Shown here: positions 17,258 through 25,388 of the stretch, in pieces
Position numbering within the stretch: the stretch's first letter is position 1
Layout of the letters: every line of letters begins with the position of its first letter
NCBI GenBank assembly: GCA_021202335.1
Contig: JAJQDE010000053.1
Location: 42,551 to 106,550 of the forward strand
Direction of reading: 5' to 3'
Length of the DNA: 64,000 nt
Origin: Lachnospiraceae bacterium
GTDB taxonomy: Bacteria; Bacillota; Clostridia; Lachnospirales; Lachnospiraceae
Program-made: the position numbers and the translations under genes
Notes under the pieces: model-generated
Databases searched by the model: none
Seen by the model: the letters and a program-made list of their open reading frames with translations, nothing else
Told to the model about the DNA's origin: nothing

Positions 17258-19348
17258 TTATTCGGCGCTGTCCTCCGCGACCTTTGCCGCGCGCGCAGCC
17301 ACCTCCGCCTCCTGAATGTCTCCCGGAGTCTGCTCATAGCGCGCAAACGCGTACTCGTAGCTTCCGCGCCCGCCCGTCATTGAGCGCAGCACGGTGCAAT
17401 AGCCCGTAAGCTCCATCACCGGGACATCCGCTTCTATCACCTGTTTTCCGTTTCCAATCGGATTCATGCCAAGGACTCTGCCCCTGCGCTTGTTCAGATC
17501 GCCCATGATATCGCCGGTATACCTGTCGGGAGCCGTCACCTTAAGGTTTGCAATCGGCTCCAAAAGCACGGGGCCTGCCTCCATGAAGCCCTTCTTAAAC
17601 GCCTGGATTGCCGCCACCTTAAACGCCTGCTCCGATGAGTCCACGGCATGATACGAGCCGTCGTAGAGCACGCCCTTCACACCGACAACGGGATATGCCG
17701 CAAGCGGACCTCTCTGGACAGCCTCCTGCATTCCCTTTTCCACTGCCGGGAAATAGTTCTTCGGTACGGCGCCGCCCACGACCACCTGCTCAAACACGTA
17801 GGGCTTTTCCAAATCACCCGACGGCTCAAAGCGCATCTTAACATGTCCGTACTGCCCGTGTCCGCCCGACTGCTTTTTGTATTTGTATTCCACGTCCGAT
17901 TTCTTTTTAATGGTTTCCCTAAATGCAATCTTAGGCTTTGAAAGCTCTATTTGGCACTTATATTCATTTACAAGGCGGCTCTGTATGATATCGAGCTGCT
18001 GTTCTCCGATGCCGTACAGAAGCGTCTGCCTGTTTTCCGTGTCGTTCACGATTTTAAGCGTCTGATCCTCATGCGAAAGCTTCTGCAGCGCCTGCGACAC
18101 CTTATCTATGTCGCCCTTGTTCGGCACCTTGTAGCGCATTGCCGTATACGGCTTTGAAATTTCAAATTTGCCGTACTCGATAACGGTCGCTTTCGTGGAA
18201 AGCGTATTTCCCGTCCTTGCTGCCGTGAGCTTCGCAATCGCGCCGATATCCCCAGCGTGCAGCTCGCTGACCTCAATCGGCTTACTTCCCTGAAGAACAT
18301 AAAGCTTGCTGACCTTCTCCTCCACGTCCTTATCCTTATTGTAAATGACATCGTCCGCCTTAAACACGCCCGAGCAGACCTTTATCAGAGAATACTTGCC
18401 GATAAACGGGTCGACAATCGTCTTGAATACATATGCGGATTTTGCCTTTGCAAAATCATAATTTGCCTCAAAAACCTCATTCGTTTTCATATTAAAGCCC
18501 GCAAGCTGCCTGTTTTCAGGGCTTGGCAGATATTTTACGATATCGTCGAGCAGCGCGTATGTACCCTGGCAGAGCGTGCTTGAGCCCATGCTGATAGGTA
18601 CGATGGAGCCGTCAAGCACGTTTGTCCGAAGCGCCGCACGTATTTCATTTTCCGAAAATGTTTCCCCGCCGAAATAGCGCTCCATAAACTCCTCGCTTGT
18701 TTCAGCCACCGCCTCCATCAGCGTGTCCCTGTAAAGGCTTAAATTATCCTTGCTGTACTCGGGTATCTCACACTCCTCAACATCCTTGCCGACCCAGCGG
18801 TTAGCCGTTTCGCTCACAACATTCACATAGCCCACGAACTTCTCATTTTCCCTGATTGGGAAATGGAACGGCGCAATCTTTTTTCCGTACATTTCCTCAA
18901 GCTTCTCAACCACATTTTTAAACGACGCGTTGTCGGCGTCCATCCCCGTAACGTATATCATGCGCGGCAGCTTATATTTCTCGCAAAGCTCCCACGCCTT
19001 TTCCGTGCCCGCCTCGACGCCCGACTTGCCCGAAACCACAATGACTGCCGCGTCCGCCGCGCTGATGGCTTCCTCGACCTCACCTATAAAATCAAAATAA
19101 CCGGGGGTATCGAGGATATTGATTTTTGTACCCTCCCACTCAACGGGAACCACAGAGGCGCTTATTGATATTTTGCGTTTCTGTTCCTCTTTTCCATAAT
19201 CGCTGACGGTATTCCCGTCCTCAACCCTGCCCATGCGTGAAGTAATTCCTGCCAAATATGCCATGGATTCCACAAGCGTCGTCTTTCCTGCCCCTCCATG
19301 CCCCAGCAAAACTACATTTCTGATTTTATCGGTTGTGTATACATTCAT
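17258..19348 (-). CDS. Elongation factor G-like translational GTPase
   Basis: This 696-aa protein has the full EF-G domain order. The P-loop is GHGGAGKTT (16-24), G3 is DTPGYFDF, and domain IV carries SGGHGQYGHV followed by the C-terminal RGRVLGMNPI region. It belongs to the EF-G-II-like branch rather than the main fusA, because switch I reads EEQKRKISIS. The G4 motif, normally NKxD, reads TGMD, so the Asn and Lys that select guanine are missing. Nucleotide use or turnover may therefore differ from canonical EF-G. The ATG at 19348 follows AGGAGG with 8-base spacing, and a 12-codon longer start is rejected. It is a single-gene unit with its own promoter and terminator. The exact step in translation that it serves cannot be told. 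Confidence 0.88.
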   Translation of the reverse strand: MNVYTTDKIRNVVLLGHGGAGKTTLVESMAYLAGITSRMGRVEDGNTVSDYGKEEQKRKISISASVVPVEWEGTKINILDTPGYFDFIGEVEEAISAADAAVIVVSGKSGVEAGTEKAWELCEKYKLPRMIYVTGMDADNASFKNVVEKLEEMYGKKIAPFHFPIRENEKFVGYVNVVSETANRWVGKDVEECEIPEYSKDNLSLYRDTLMEAVAETSEEFMERYFGGETFSENEIRAALRTNVLDGSIVPISMGSSTLCQGTYALLDDIVKYLPSPENRQLAGFNMKTNEVFEANYDFAKAKSAYVFKTIVDPFIGKYSLIKVCSGVFKADDVIYNKDKDVEEKVSKLYVLQGSKPIEVSELHAGDIGAIAKLTAARTGNTLSTKATVIEYGKFEISKPYTAMRYKVPNKGDIDKVSQALQKLSHEDQTLKIVNDTENRQTLLYGIGEQQLDIIQSRLVNEYKCQIELSKPKIAFRETIKKKSDVEYKYKKQSGGHGQYGHVKMRFEPSGDLEKPYVFEQVVVGGAVPKNYFPAVEKGMQEAVQRGPLAAYPVVGVKGVLYDGSYHAVDSSEQAFKVAAIQAFKKGFMEAGPVLLEPIANLKVTAPDRYTGDIMGDLNKRRGRVLGMNPIGNGKQVIEADVPVMELTGYCTVLRSMTGGRGSYEYAFARYEQTPGDIQEAEVAARAAKVAEDSAE

Positions 19349-19387
19349 TGCAGTTACCTCCTGTTTTATATTAATTGGCATAAGTAA

Positions 19388-19416
19388 ATTTTACTATATT
19401 TTTCGAAACACTTCAA
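19388..19416 (-). promoter_or_regulatory. Sigma-A-type promoter for the EF-G-like gene
   Basis: On the minus strand TTGAAG (19416-19411) is followed after 17 bases by TAAAAT (19393-19388), 40 bases upstream of the start codon. Confidence 0.65.
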
Positions 19417-19518
19417 TGTATTTTGTACACTATGCACATTGTGTTTTTTAATAAAATATTATGTAAATTTTCGTCATTATTACCGGTGGCAGGAGAGGAG
19501 GGCTTCGTACGTTTTAAG

Positions 19519-19547
19519 TTGACTTTAAGCCCTCAGAGTGCGATAAT
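19519..19547 (+). promoter_or_regulatory. Sigma-A-type promoter for tyrA
   Basis: TTGACT (19519-19524) and GATAAT (19542-19547) are separated by 17 bases, and lie 60 bases upstream of tyrA. Confidence 0.7.
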
Positions 19548-19606
19548 CATATCAATGTAAAAGTGCAATCTCAAAGGCGGATTGTAAACGAAAGGATTTT
19601 TACCAT

Positions 19607-20701
19607 ATGAAAAAATTTGGCTTTTTAAGCCTTGGACTCATCGGCGGCTCCATCGCCCTTGCAATCAGGCAGATAATTCCCGACGCTGAAATAATCGCAT
19701 ACGCCCGCAGACAGGAAACTCTCGACGAGGCTCTCAGGGCGGGCGCAATCGACAAGGGCGTCACCTCAGTCAACGACAGCTTCCACAATTGCGACATGAT
19801 ATTCCTGTGCGCACCCGTGGCAGTGAATAATGATTTTTTAAAGCTGCTGGCGCCGATCATTTCCGAAAAGACAATCATCACCGATGTCGGAAGCGTAAAA
19901 GGCTCAATCCATAAGGCTGTCGGACAGCTTGGGCTTACCGCTAATTTTATCGGCGGGCACCCCATGGCGGGAAGCGAAAAAACAGGCTTTGCAAACGCCA
20001 ATCCCTTAATACTTGAAAACGCCTACTATATCCTCACCCCCACGCAAAACGTTCCTGATGAGGCTGTTTCCGAATACTACTCGCTCGTCAAAAAAATGGG
20101 CGCCATTCCACTCGTATTAAGCCATAAGGAGCATGACTACGTGACTGCCGCCATAAGCCATGTGCCGCATTTAGTGGCTGCCGCGCTCGCAAATCTGGTC
20201 CATGACCACGACTCCGCGGAGGGCACCATGAAGCTGATTGCGGCAGGCGGCTTCAAGGATATCACGCGCATCGCCTCCTCATCGCCTGATATGTGGGAAT
20301 CCATATGCATGGCAAACGCGGAAAATATAGCCGATTTGCTGGACGATTATATCCGCTCGCTCCAAACAGTCAGCGAGGCGGTGCGCGCACGCCGCTCAGG
20401 CTTTACCTTTGATTTATTCAAGGCTTCCAAGGAATACCGCGACTCCTTTGCGGACGCTCCCAAGGGACCCATCAAAAAAATATACGCCTGCTGCGTCGAC
20501 ATTCCCGATGAGGCGGGAAGCATCGCAAAGGTCGCCGCGCTCCTTGCAAAATCTGATATTTCCATCAAAAATATCGGGATTGTACACAACCGTGAATATG
20601 AGGAGGGCGTGCTGCGCGTGGAATTTTATGAGGAAGCTGCGCTTGACAAGGCAGTGTCGCTTTTCCAAAGCCTAAGCTATACAGTATATGAGAGAAGCTG
20701 A
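19607..20701 (+). CDS. tyrA: Prephenate dehydrogenase with C-terminal ACT domain
   Basis: This 364-aa protein catalyses NAD(P)-dependent oxidative decarboxylation of prephenate to 4-hydroxyphenylpyruvate in tyrosine synthesis. The Rossmann motif GLIGGS is at about residues 10-15. The substrate-binding segment GGHPMAGSEKTGF is at about 120-132, where the conserved His and Ser/Lys are in place. The C-terminal 75 residues (CCVDIPDEAGSIAKVAALL...) form an ACT domain, which in this family gives feedback control by tyrosine. The start ATG 19607 follows GAAAGGA. The phenylalanine counterpart pheA is at 54.1-55.2 kb. No terminator with a T-run follows, but a perfect hairpin lies directly after the stop. 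Confidence 0.95.
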   Translation: MKKFGFLSLGLIGGSIALAIRQIIPDAEIIAYARRQETLDEALRAGAIDKGVTSVNDSFHNCDMIFLCAPVAVNNDFLKLLAPIISEKTIITDVGSVKGSIHKAVGQLGLTANFIGGHPMAGSEKTGFANANPLILENAYYILTPTQNVPDEAVSEYYSLVKKMGAIPLVLSHKEHDYVTAAISHVPHLVAAALANLVHDHDSAEGTMKLIAAGGFKDITRIASSSPDMWESICMANAENIADLLDDYIRSLQTVSEAVRARRSGFTFDLFKASKEYRDSFADAPKGPIKKIYACCVDIPDEAGSIAKVAALLAKSDISIKNIGIVHNREYEEGVLRVEFYEEAALDKAVSLFQSLSYTVYERS

Positions 20702-20705
20702 ATTT

Positions 20706-20750
20706 ATGCAGATACCGTGTGAAAAGTCATTTTTCACACGGTATCTGCAT
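20706..20750. repeat. Perfect 20-bp inverted repeat between tyrA and tspO
   Basis: The arms 20706-20725 and 20731-20750 are exact complements around the 5-base loop GTCAT. There is no T-run on the plus strand after the stem, so it is not a normal terminator. The middle, GTGTGAAAA and TTTTTCACAC, resembles hairpin I of the structured elements at 37.2 and 55.4 kb. A small second hairpin, CGTAT-CAAA-ATACG (20765-20778), lies just before the tspO ribosome binding site. Confidence 0.8.
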
Positions 20751-20786
20751 AAATTGGATTAAGCGTATCAAAATACGAGGTCTGTC

Positions 20787-21260
20787 ATGCAGGCTAAATT
20801 AAAAACCTATATCCTGTCCGTCGTCATCGCACTCGCAGTCGGAGGCTTTTCCGCCTTCCTCACCCGAACCGGCATGAATATTTACGACTATATAAACAAG
20901 CCGGCGCTGTCGCCGCCCGCAATCCTTTTTCCAATCGTCCGGACTGCCCTCTATATCCTTATGGGCGTTTCAAGCGCACGGATTGGGCTTTTAAAAAGCA
21001 GCTATCCTTATGAAGCGACGGATTCGCTGGTCACTTACGCTATACAATTGATTCTCAACTTTTTTTGGTCGATTATCTTTTTTAACATGCGCACGTTTTT
21101 ATTTTCTCTCATATGGCTTATTGTTTTATGGAGCTGCATCCTGAAGATGATATTTAAGTTCAGCGTGCTTGACAGGACTGCCGCCTGCCTCAATATCCCC
21201 TATTTTTTATGGGTAACTTTCGCAGGATATCTGAACTTTATGATTTATATACTGAATTGA
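20787..21260 (+). CDS. tspO: TspO/MBR (translocator) family membrane protein
   Basis: This 157-aa protein has five membrane spans, as is usual for the family. The signature NKPALSPPAILFPIVRTALYILMG is present in two overlapping parts: KPALSPP at about 38-44, and FPIV.TALYILMGVS. The first tryptophan of the usual VWT is replaced by Arg. The end, LNIPYFLWVTFAGYLNF, is typical. TspO proteins bind porphyrins and similar ligands, but the physiological role in Firmicutes is unsettled. The start ATG 20787 has GAGG 6 bases upstream. Its leader contains two hairpins, so post-transcriptional control is possible. Confidence 0.93.
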   Translation: MQAKLKTYILSVVIALAVGGFSAFLTRTGMNIYDYINKPALSPPAILFPIVRTALYILMGVSSARIGLLKSSYPYEATDSLVTYAIQLILNFFWSIIFFNMRTFLFSLIWLIVLWSCILKMIFKFSVLDRTAACLNIPYFLWVTFAGYLNFMIYILN

Positions 21261-21282
21261 GCAAAGAGGGCAGGCTTATTCT

Positions 21283-23277
21283 TTACTCATTCGCATCCTC
21301 AACTCTGCTGTCATATGCCTGTCTGTAAAGCAGCTCCTGCGCATTAATGCTTTCCCCGCCATCCTTCGGGCGGTCAAGATAATTTCCCTGCGCATCCTGA
21401 AGCTTACCTTTCTCGTTGTCCTTCATCATGAGGTCAAATATATCGCGCACGCGCTGTTTAACCTTTTCATCCCAAAGCGGCGCGGCGACCTCCACGCGAA
21501 GGACGGTATTTCTGGTCATGAAATCCGCGGACGCAATATAAATCCTTTCATTTTCGCCCATCCCGAACCGATAAATCCTTGAATGCTCGAGGAAACGCCC
21601 CACAATGCTGATAACCGTGATATTTTCGGTAAATCCTTTTACTCCCGGCTTCAGGCAGCAGATGCCGCGCACAATCAGTTCAATCCTCACTCCCGCCTGA
21701 GATGCCTCAATCAGCTTGTCAATCAGCACCTTATCCGTAAGCTAATTGATTTTAATGCCAATGTAACCCTCCTGACCGCTTTTGGCTTTGCTTATCTCCT
21801 CATCGATCATTGCCGACACTTTGTCACGGAGACATTTGGGCGCGACAAGCAGATAATCGGTTTTATCCATAACCTCACCCTGCTGCAGAACCGTAAACAT
21901 CCTTGCCGCTTCCGTTCCGATTTTCGGGTTGGCGGTAATCAGCGACAAATCCGTGTATAATCTTGATGTCTTTTCGTTATAGTTGCCGGTGCCAATCTGT
22001 GTGATATAGGAATAGCTGTCGCCCTTTTTTCTTGTGATCAGGCACAGCTTGGAATGTACCTTATAATCTCCAAGCCCGTACATAATGCGGCACCCAGCGT
22101 CCTCCAAACGGTGCGACATCTCAATTTTGTTTGCCTCGTCAAATCTCGCGCGAAGCTCCACCAGCACTACAACCTCTTTCCCGTTTTCCGCCGCATCCTG
22201 AAGCATTTTCAGGAACGGCTTCATGCTCTCATAAGGGTATGAAAGCAGCACATCGTTTTTTTCCACCTGATTAAGAATACTTTCCCTTATATCAAGGCTC
22301 GGACTAAGCTGCGGAATACGTTTCTCATAAAACAGTTCCGGCTTTTCGCGCAAATAATTTTGAAGTGCAAATACAAACGATAAATCCAGCGGCGTATCGA
22401 CATTGATAAAGTGCTTTAATCCAATCTCCAAAAACTGCGACAGCTCTTTTTTAGCCTTATCGTTGATTTTCCGGCTAAGCTCTACACGGACAGGGTTAAG
22501 GCGGTTTCTCTGCTTAATCATATGTACCATATTGCTGCGGTAATCCAAAGCGTCGTCGTATGTTTCCGAGGTGTCTATGTCGGCATTTCGCGTGACGCGC
22601 ATAATCGCCTTTTCCCTGATGCTGTATTTAGGGTACAGCTTCGGCACAAAATGAAGAATCAGCTCCTCGGAGAGCATGAAATAGCCTCTCCGTGTGGAAA
22701 TTTCAATCAATCGCTTGAAAACGCTGTTTGAACACGGATCAATCCCTATTTTTTTCTTGCCCTTCGGATTTGTCAGCAGCGCAATCGCAAAAAGCTGCCT
22801 GTTTTCCAAAAACGGAAACGGCTGACGCTTTCCGATAATCATCGGCGACAGGAACGGCGCAATATGCGCGTCAAAATACTCCTCCAACAGCTTCCCCTCT
22901 TCGTCTGACAGCTTATTGAAGTTGATAATCCGAACCCCTTGCGGCTCCAGCTCACCCATAAGCTGCTCATAAATCTTTGCCTTCTTTTTTTCCAGGACAT
23001 TTACCTGCTTCAAAATCGCAGACAACTGCTCCTCGCTTGTCATTCCCGTCTTGTTCTCTCTGATGGTTTCCCTTGCGCTCATCTGCATCATCAGCATACC
23101 TACCCGCACCATGAAAAATTCGTCCAAATTGCTTTGAAAAATTGACGCAAAGCTAAGCCGCTCCGCCAACGGTACCTTCGCATTACCTGCTTCATTCAGC
23201 ACCCTTTCGTTGAACTGCAGCCATGACAGCTCCCTGTTCGTGTAGCATCCAGCTTCCTTATTACCTCCGTTTTTCAT
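21283..23277 (-). pseudogene. ppk1: Polyphosphate kinase 1, interrupted by an in-frame amber codon
   Basis: The gene encodes a full Ppk1 of 664 codons (ATP-driven synthesis of polyphosphate), but codon 512 is TAG (21744-21742). The frame on both sides is intact. Upstream is HSKLCLITRKKG...IGTGNYNEKTSRLYTDLSL, which holds a catalytic His region. Downstream is LTDKVLIDKLIEASQAG. At the TAG position Ppk1 proteins usually have Ser (IKIN-S-LTDK), so TCG to TAG is the simplest origin. The C-terminal catalytic subdomain with the second His region would be lost. The start ATG 23277 follows AGGAGG, and a 14-codon longer frame is rejected. The HD-domain gene ends 49 bases upstream on the same strand. 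A second, intact ppk1 lies at 50.3-52.5 kb. Confidence 0.88.
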
Positions 23278-23326
23278 CACTTTTCCTCCTTTTATCATTT
23301 TGGTACATTTAGAGCTCAATAGTTTT

Positions 23327-23983
23327 TTACAGCACCTTGCTTCCGTTTGCGGTGAGCTTGAATTTAGCTCCCAAAAGCTCCGCCGCTCCCCTGCACATCA
23401 TCATCCTGCCAAGGAAGATATCAAAATACTCATACATGGTGCATATGCTTTCATCAATCTGCAGATTTAAAGAAATGACCTTTTTTTCCACATTGACCTT
23501 AAGACTTGACTCCGTTACGGCATAGTTCACTCTGTCGTGCATATCATATGCGGATTTATCTTTTAGCCGCACGCGGTTCCTCCTCACATCGGTTTTATCC
23601 GCAATAATCAGCGCGGCGGATATCACATCCTTAGCTCCGCCTGTCGATTCATCATGATTTCCTATTGCCGAAACAATCTGCACGCGGTCTTTGACGGACA
23701 AATCCGTATTCTTTAGCAGTTCATTTGCAAGAATGGCTCCATACTCGGCATGATTTTTCCGGTTTACCGCATTCCCGATATCATGCATATAGCCTGCGAT
23801 TTTAGCAATCTCCTGCTCCTGCTCGGAATAGCCGAGCTTTTTCAGCACATACGCCGCCCTCTGCGCCACCATTACGCAATGCGCCTCCGAATGGTCCGTA
23901 TACCCAAGCACTCCCAACGCCTCATTGCCCTTTCTCAGCAGCTCCTTTACCTCTTCATTGTTTTTAATTTCTTTATATGTCAA
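23327..23983 (-). CDS. HD-domain phosphohydrolase
   Basis: This 218-aa protein has the metal-binding HD superfamily pattern. His at HSEAHC, the HD pair in AGYMHDIGN (about residues 65-73), and later His-Asp in IGNHDESTGG and Asp in IIADKTD match the H...HD...D arrangement. Its substrate is unknown. HD hydrolases of this type often act on nucleotides or are the C-terminal module of Ppx proteins. The position directly upstream of ppk1 on the same strand suggests a link to polyphosphate or nucleotide signalling, but that is inference. The start codon is TTG at 23983, chosen because AAGGAGC lies 7 bases upstream. Confidence 0.85.
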   Translation of the reverse strand: MTYKEIKNNEEVKELLRKGNEALGVLGYTDHSEAHCVMVAQRAAYVLKKLGYSEQEQEIAKIAGYMHDIGNAVNRKNHAEYGAILANELLKNTDLSVKDRVQIVSAIGNHDESTGGAKDVISAALIIADKTDVRRNRVRLKDKSAYDMHDRVNYAVTESSLKVNVEKKVISLNLQIDESICTMYEYFDIFLGRMMMCRGAAELLGAKFKLTANGSKVL

Positions 23984-24093
23984 TTTTTCAGCTCCTTATC
24001 CTTTTATTAAAATGCCTCTATGCCTATTATTGCACTTTCGGCGAGGGACGCCACCACAGTTCTGTATCATTTCCGTAAATTTTGCGTAAAGCC

Positions 24094-24139
24094 GAAAAAA
24101 AAGAACCGGGCAAAGGGTTTATTCCCTTGCCTGATTCTT
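24094..24139 (-). terminator. Rho-independent terminator of the NADAR gene
   Basis: AAGAACCGGGCAAAGGG (24101-24117) pairs with CCCTTGCCTGATTCTT (24124-24139) with one mismatch. On the minus strand it is followed by a run of T (24095-24100). Confidence 0.88.
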
Positions 24140-24163
24140 TCCGATATGTTCCTTTCGGTTCAA

Positions 24164-24667
24164 TCACAGTTCTCCATTCAAAACCTGTTCCCGTATTTTC
24201 ATCCACAGCTTCCCCATGTTGTTTTCACCGTCGCGGTGCAGACCCCAGCCCCAATAGCTGTCCTTTGGGGAGTCCTCCACAATCAAATATCCCTTAGTCT
24301 TTATCAGCATTTCCCAGACATAAGGGTGCTGCCTTACCTTTTCACGCAAAAGCTCTTCCATAACTTTGATTTTTTCCGCATCCCAGTCGGGTCTTTTTCT
24401 GTCCTTGTTCGCAAGGGAAATCTGTTTTGCGTCATAGGGCGATTTCGCATGCCGGATTTGCTCTGCCACGTCCTCAGCCACATCCTTAAAAGCGCTCGCC
24501 TGATACGCCTCCTCCACGGTAGAGTATACCCAACCATTATATTCTATTTTAAAGGCACTGTAATTGTCCAGACAGTAAAATTCCCTTGGGAAAAAGCCGA
24601 TTGCTTCATTTACCCCCTCCGCCAGCCACGGATCCCTGTATTCCTCTGTTTTTAAATTAATTTTCAT
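24164..24667 (-). CDS. NADAR-family protein (YbiA-like)
   Basis: This 167-aa protein belongs to the NADAR domain family (formerly DUF1768). The family pattern is clear. NYSAFKIEYNGWVYSTVEEAYQA opens the fold (about 35-57). It is followed by KDRKRPDWDAEKIKVM and by the closing EDSPKDSYWGWG (about 131-142). Known members are N-glycosidases that remove early riboflavin intermediates or ADP-ribose from guanine, and the exact substrate here cannot be read from sequence. The gene stands alone with its own terminator. The start ATG 24667 has the site GAATGGGGGACT 5 bases upstream, a motif that recurs in this window. Confidence 0.85.
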   Translation of the reverse strand: MKINLKTEEYRDPWLAEGVNEAIGFFPREFYCLDNYSAFKIEYNGWVYSTVEEAYQASAFKDVAEDVAEQIRHAKSPYDAKQISLANKDRKRPDWDAEKIKVMEELLREKVRQHPYVWEMLIKTKGYLIVEDSPKDSYWGWGLHRDGENNMGKLWMKIREQVLNGEL

Positions 24668-24803
24668 TTTAGTCCCCCATTCTTACAGACTTTTTTTCTT
24701 TTTAAGTATAGTCAAAGGGAACAAAAAAATCAATAAAATCATTCTTTTTGCCGCAGGCGGGCTTCAATAATTGATTTTTCCCTGAAATTATGATAAATTT
24801 CAA

Positions 24804-24911
24804 ATGAAAAATACAGAACAAACTTTGTTTGTTCCGGCTATTTGTGCCGGAGCGTCACAAATAGCTTCGATGGCATCCCATCGCGTAAAACGCTCCGGAA
24901 TGGAGATTTTT
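24804..24911 (+). repeat. Structured 5' repeat element, copy A (upstream of the tyrosine phosphatase gene)
   Basis: This is a member of a three-copy family. Hairpin II is GAACAAAC/GTTTGTTC (24816-24823 and 24827-24834). Hairpin III is GCTATTTGTG/CACAAATAGC (24837-24846 and 24856-24865) with loop CCGGAGCGT (24847-24855). Hairpin IV is GATGG/CCATC (24869-24873 and 24878-24882). Mini-hairpin V is GCGT/ACGC. The loop of III is fully complementary to ACGCTCCGG (24890-24898), directly before the ribosome binding site GGAATGGAGA. Compared with copy B it lacks 21 bases (hairpin I) and 24 bases (inner hairpin IV), both multiples of three. The frame from ATG 24804 stays open into the phosphatase gene. 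Confidence 0.85.
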
Positions 24912-25388
24912 ATGGTTAAAATACTATTCGTGTGCCACGGCAACATCTGTCGCAGCACCATGGCAGAAAGCGTTATGACATATTTAGTAAAAGAAAGGCA
25001 GCTTGAGGCCTCCTTCGCCATCAGCTCCGCCGCCACAAGCCGCGAGGAAATCGGAAACCCGCCGCACTGCGGTACGGTCAGGAAGCTCAAGGAAATGCAG
25101 ATTCCTCTTGTGCCGCACCGCGCCGTGCAAATGACAGCCTCCGATTATGAAGCCTATGATTATCTTATCGGCATGGACTCCGCCAACATCCGAAGCATGA
25201 TGAGAATTGCGGGGCGCTCCGATACCGGAAAAATATACAAGCTTCTCAGCTTTGCGGGTATTGAGCGCGACGTCGCGGACCCGTGGTATACGGGCGATTT
25301 TGATGCAACATGGTAGGATGTCATGACAGGCTGCACTGCGCTCCTTCAATACATTCTCGAGAATGACCGCATTAAGCCGCAGCCTTAA
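24912..25388 (+). pseudogene. Low-molecular-weight protein tyrosine phosphatase, amber codon near the C-terminus
   Basis: The gene encodes a low-molecular-weight phosphotyrosine phosphatase. The active-site loop CX5R is CHGNICR (residues 8-14), and the general-acid loop is DPWYTGDF. Codon 135 is TAG (25314-25316), followed in the same frame by DVMTGCTALLQYILENDRIK and then a TAA at 25386-25388. Family members have Gln at this place (ATW-Q-DV), so CAG to TAG is the likely change. The truncated 134-residue product keeps all catalytic residues but loses the last helix of the fold. The start ATG 24912 follows GGAGA. A longer frame from 24804 runs through repeat element A. The gene end overlaps the convergent AAA+ gene by four bases. 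Confidence 0.88.
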
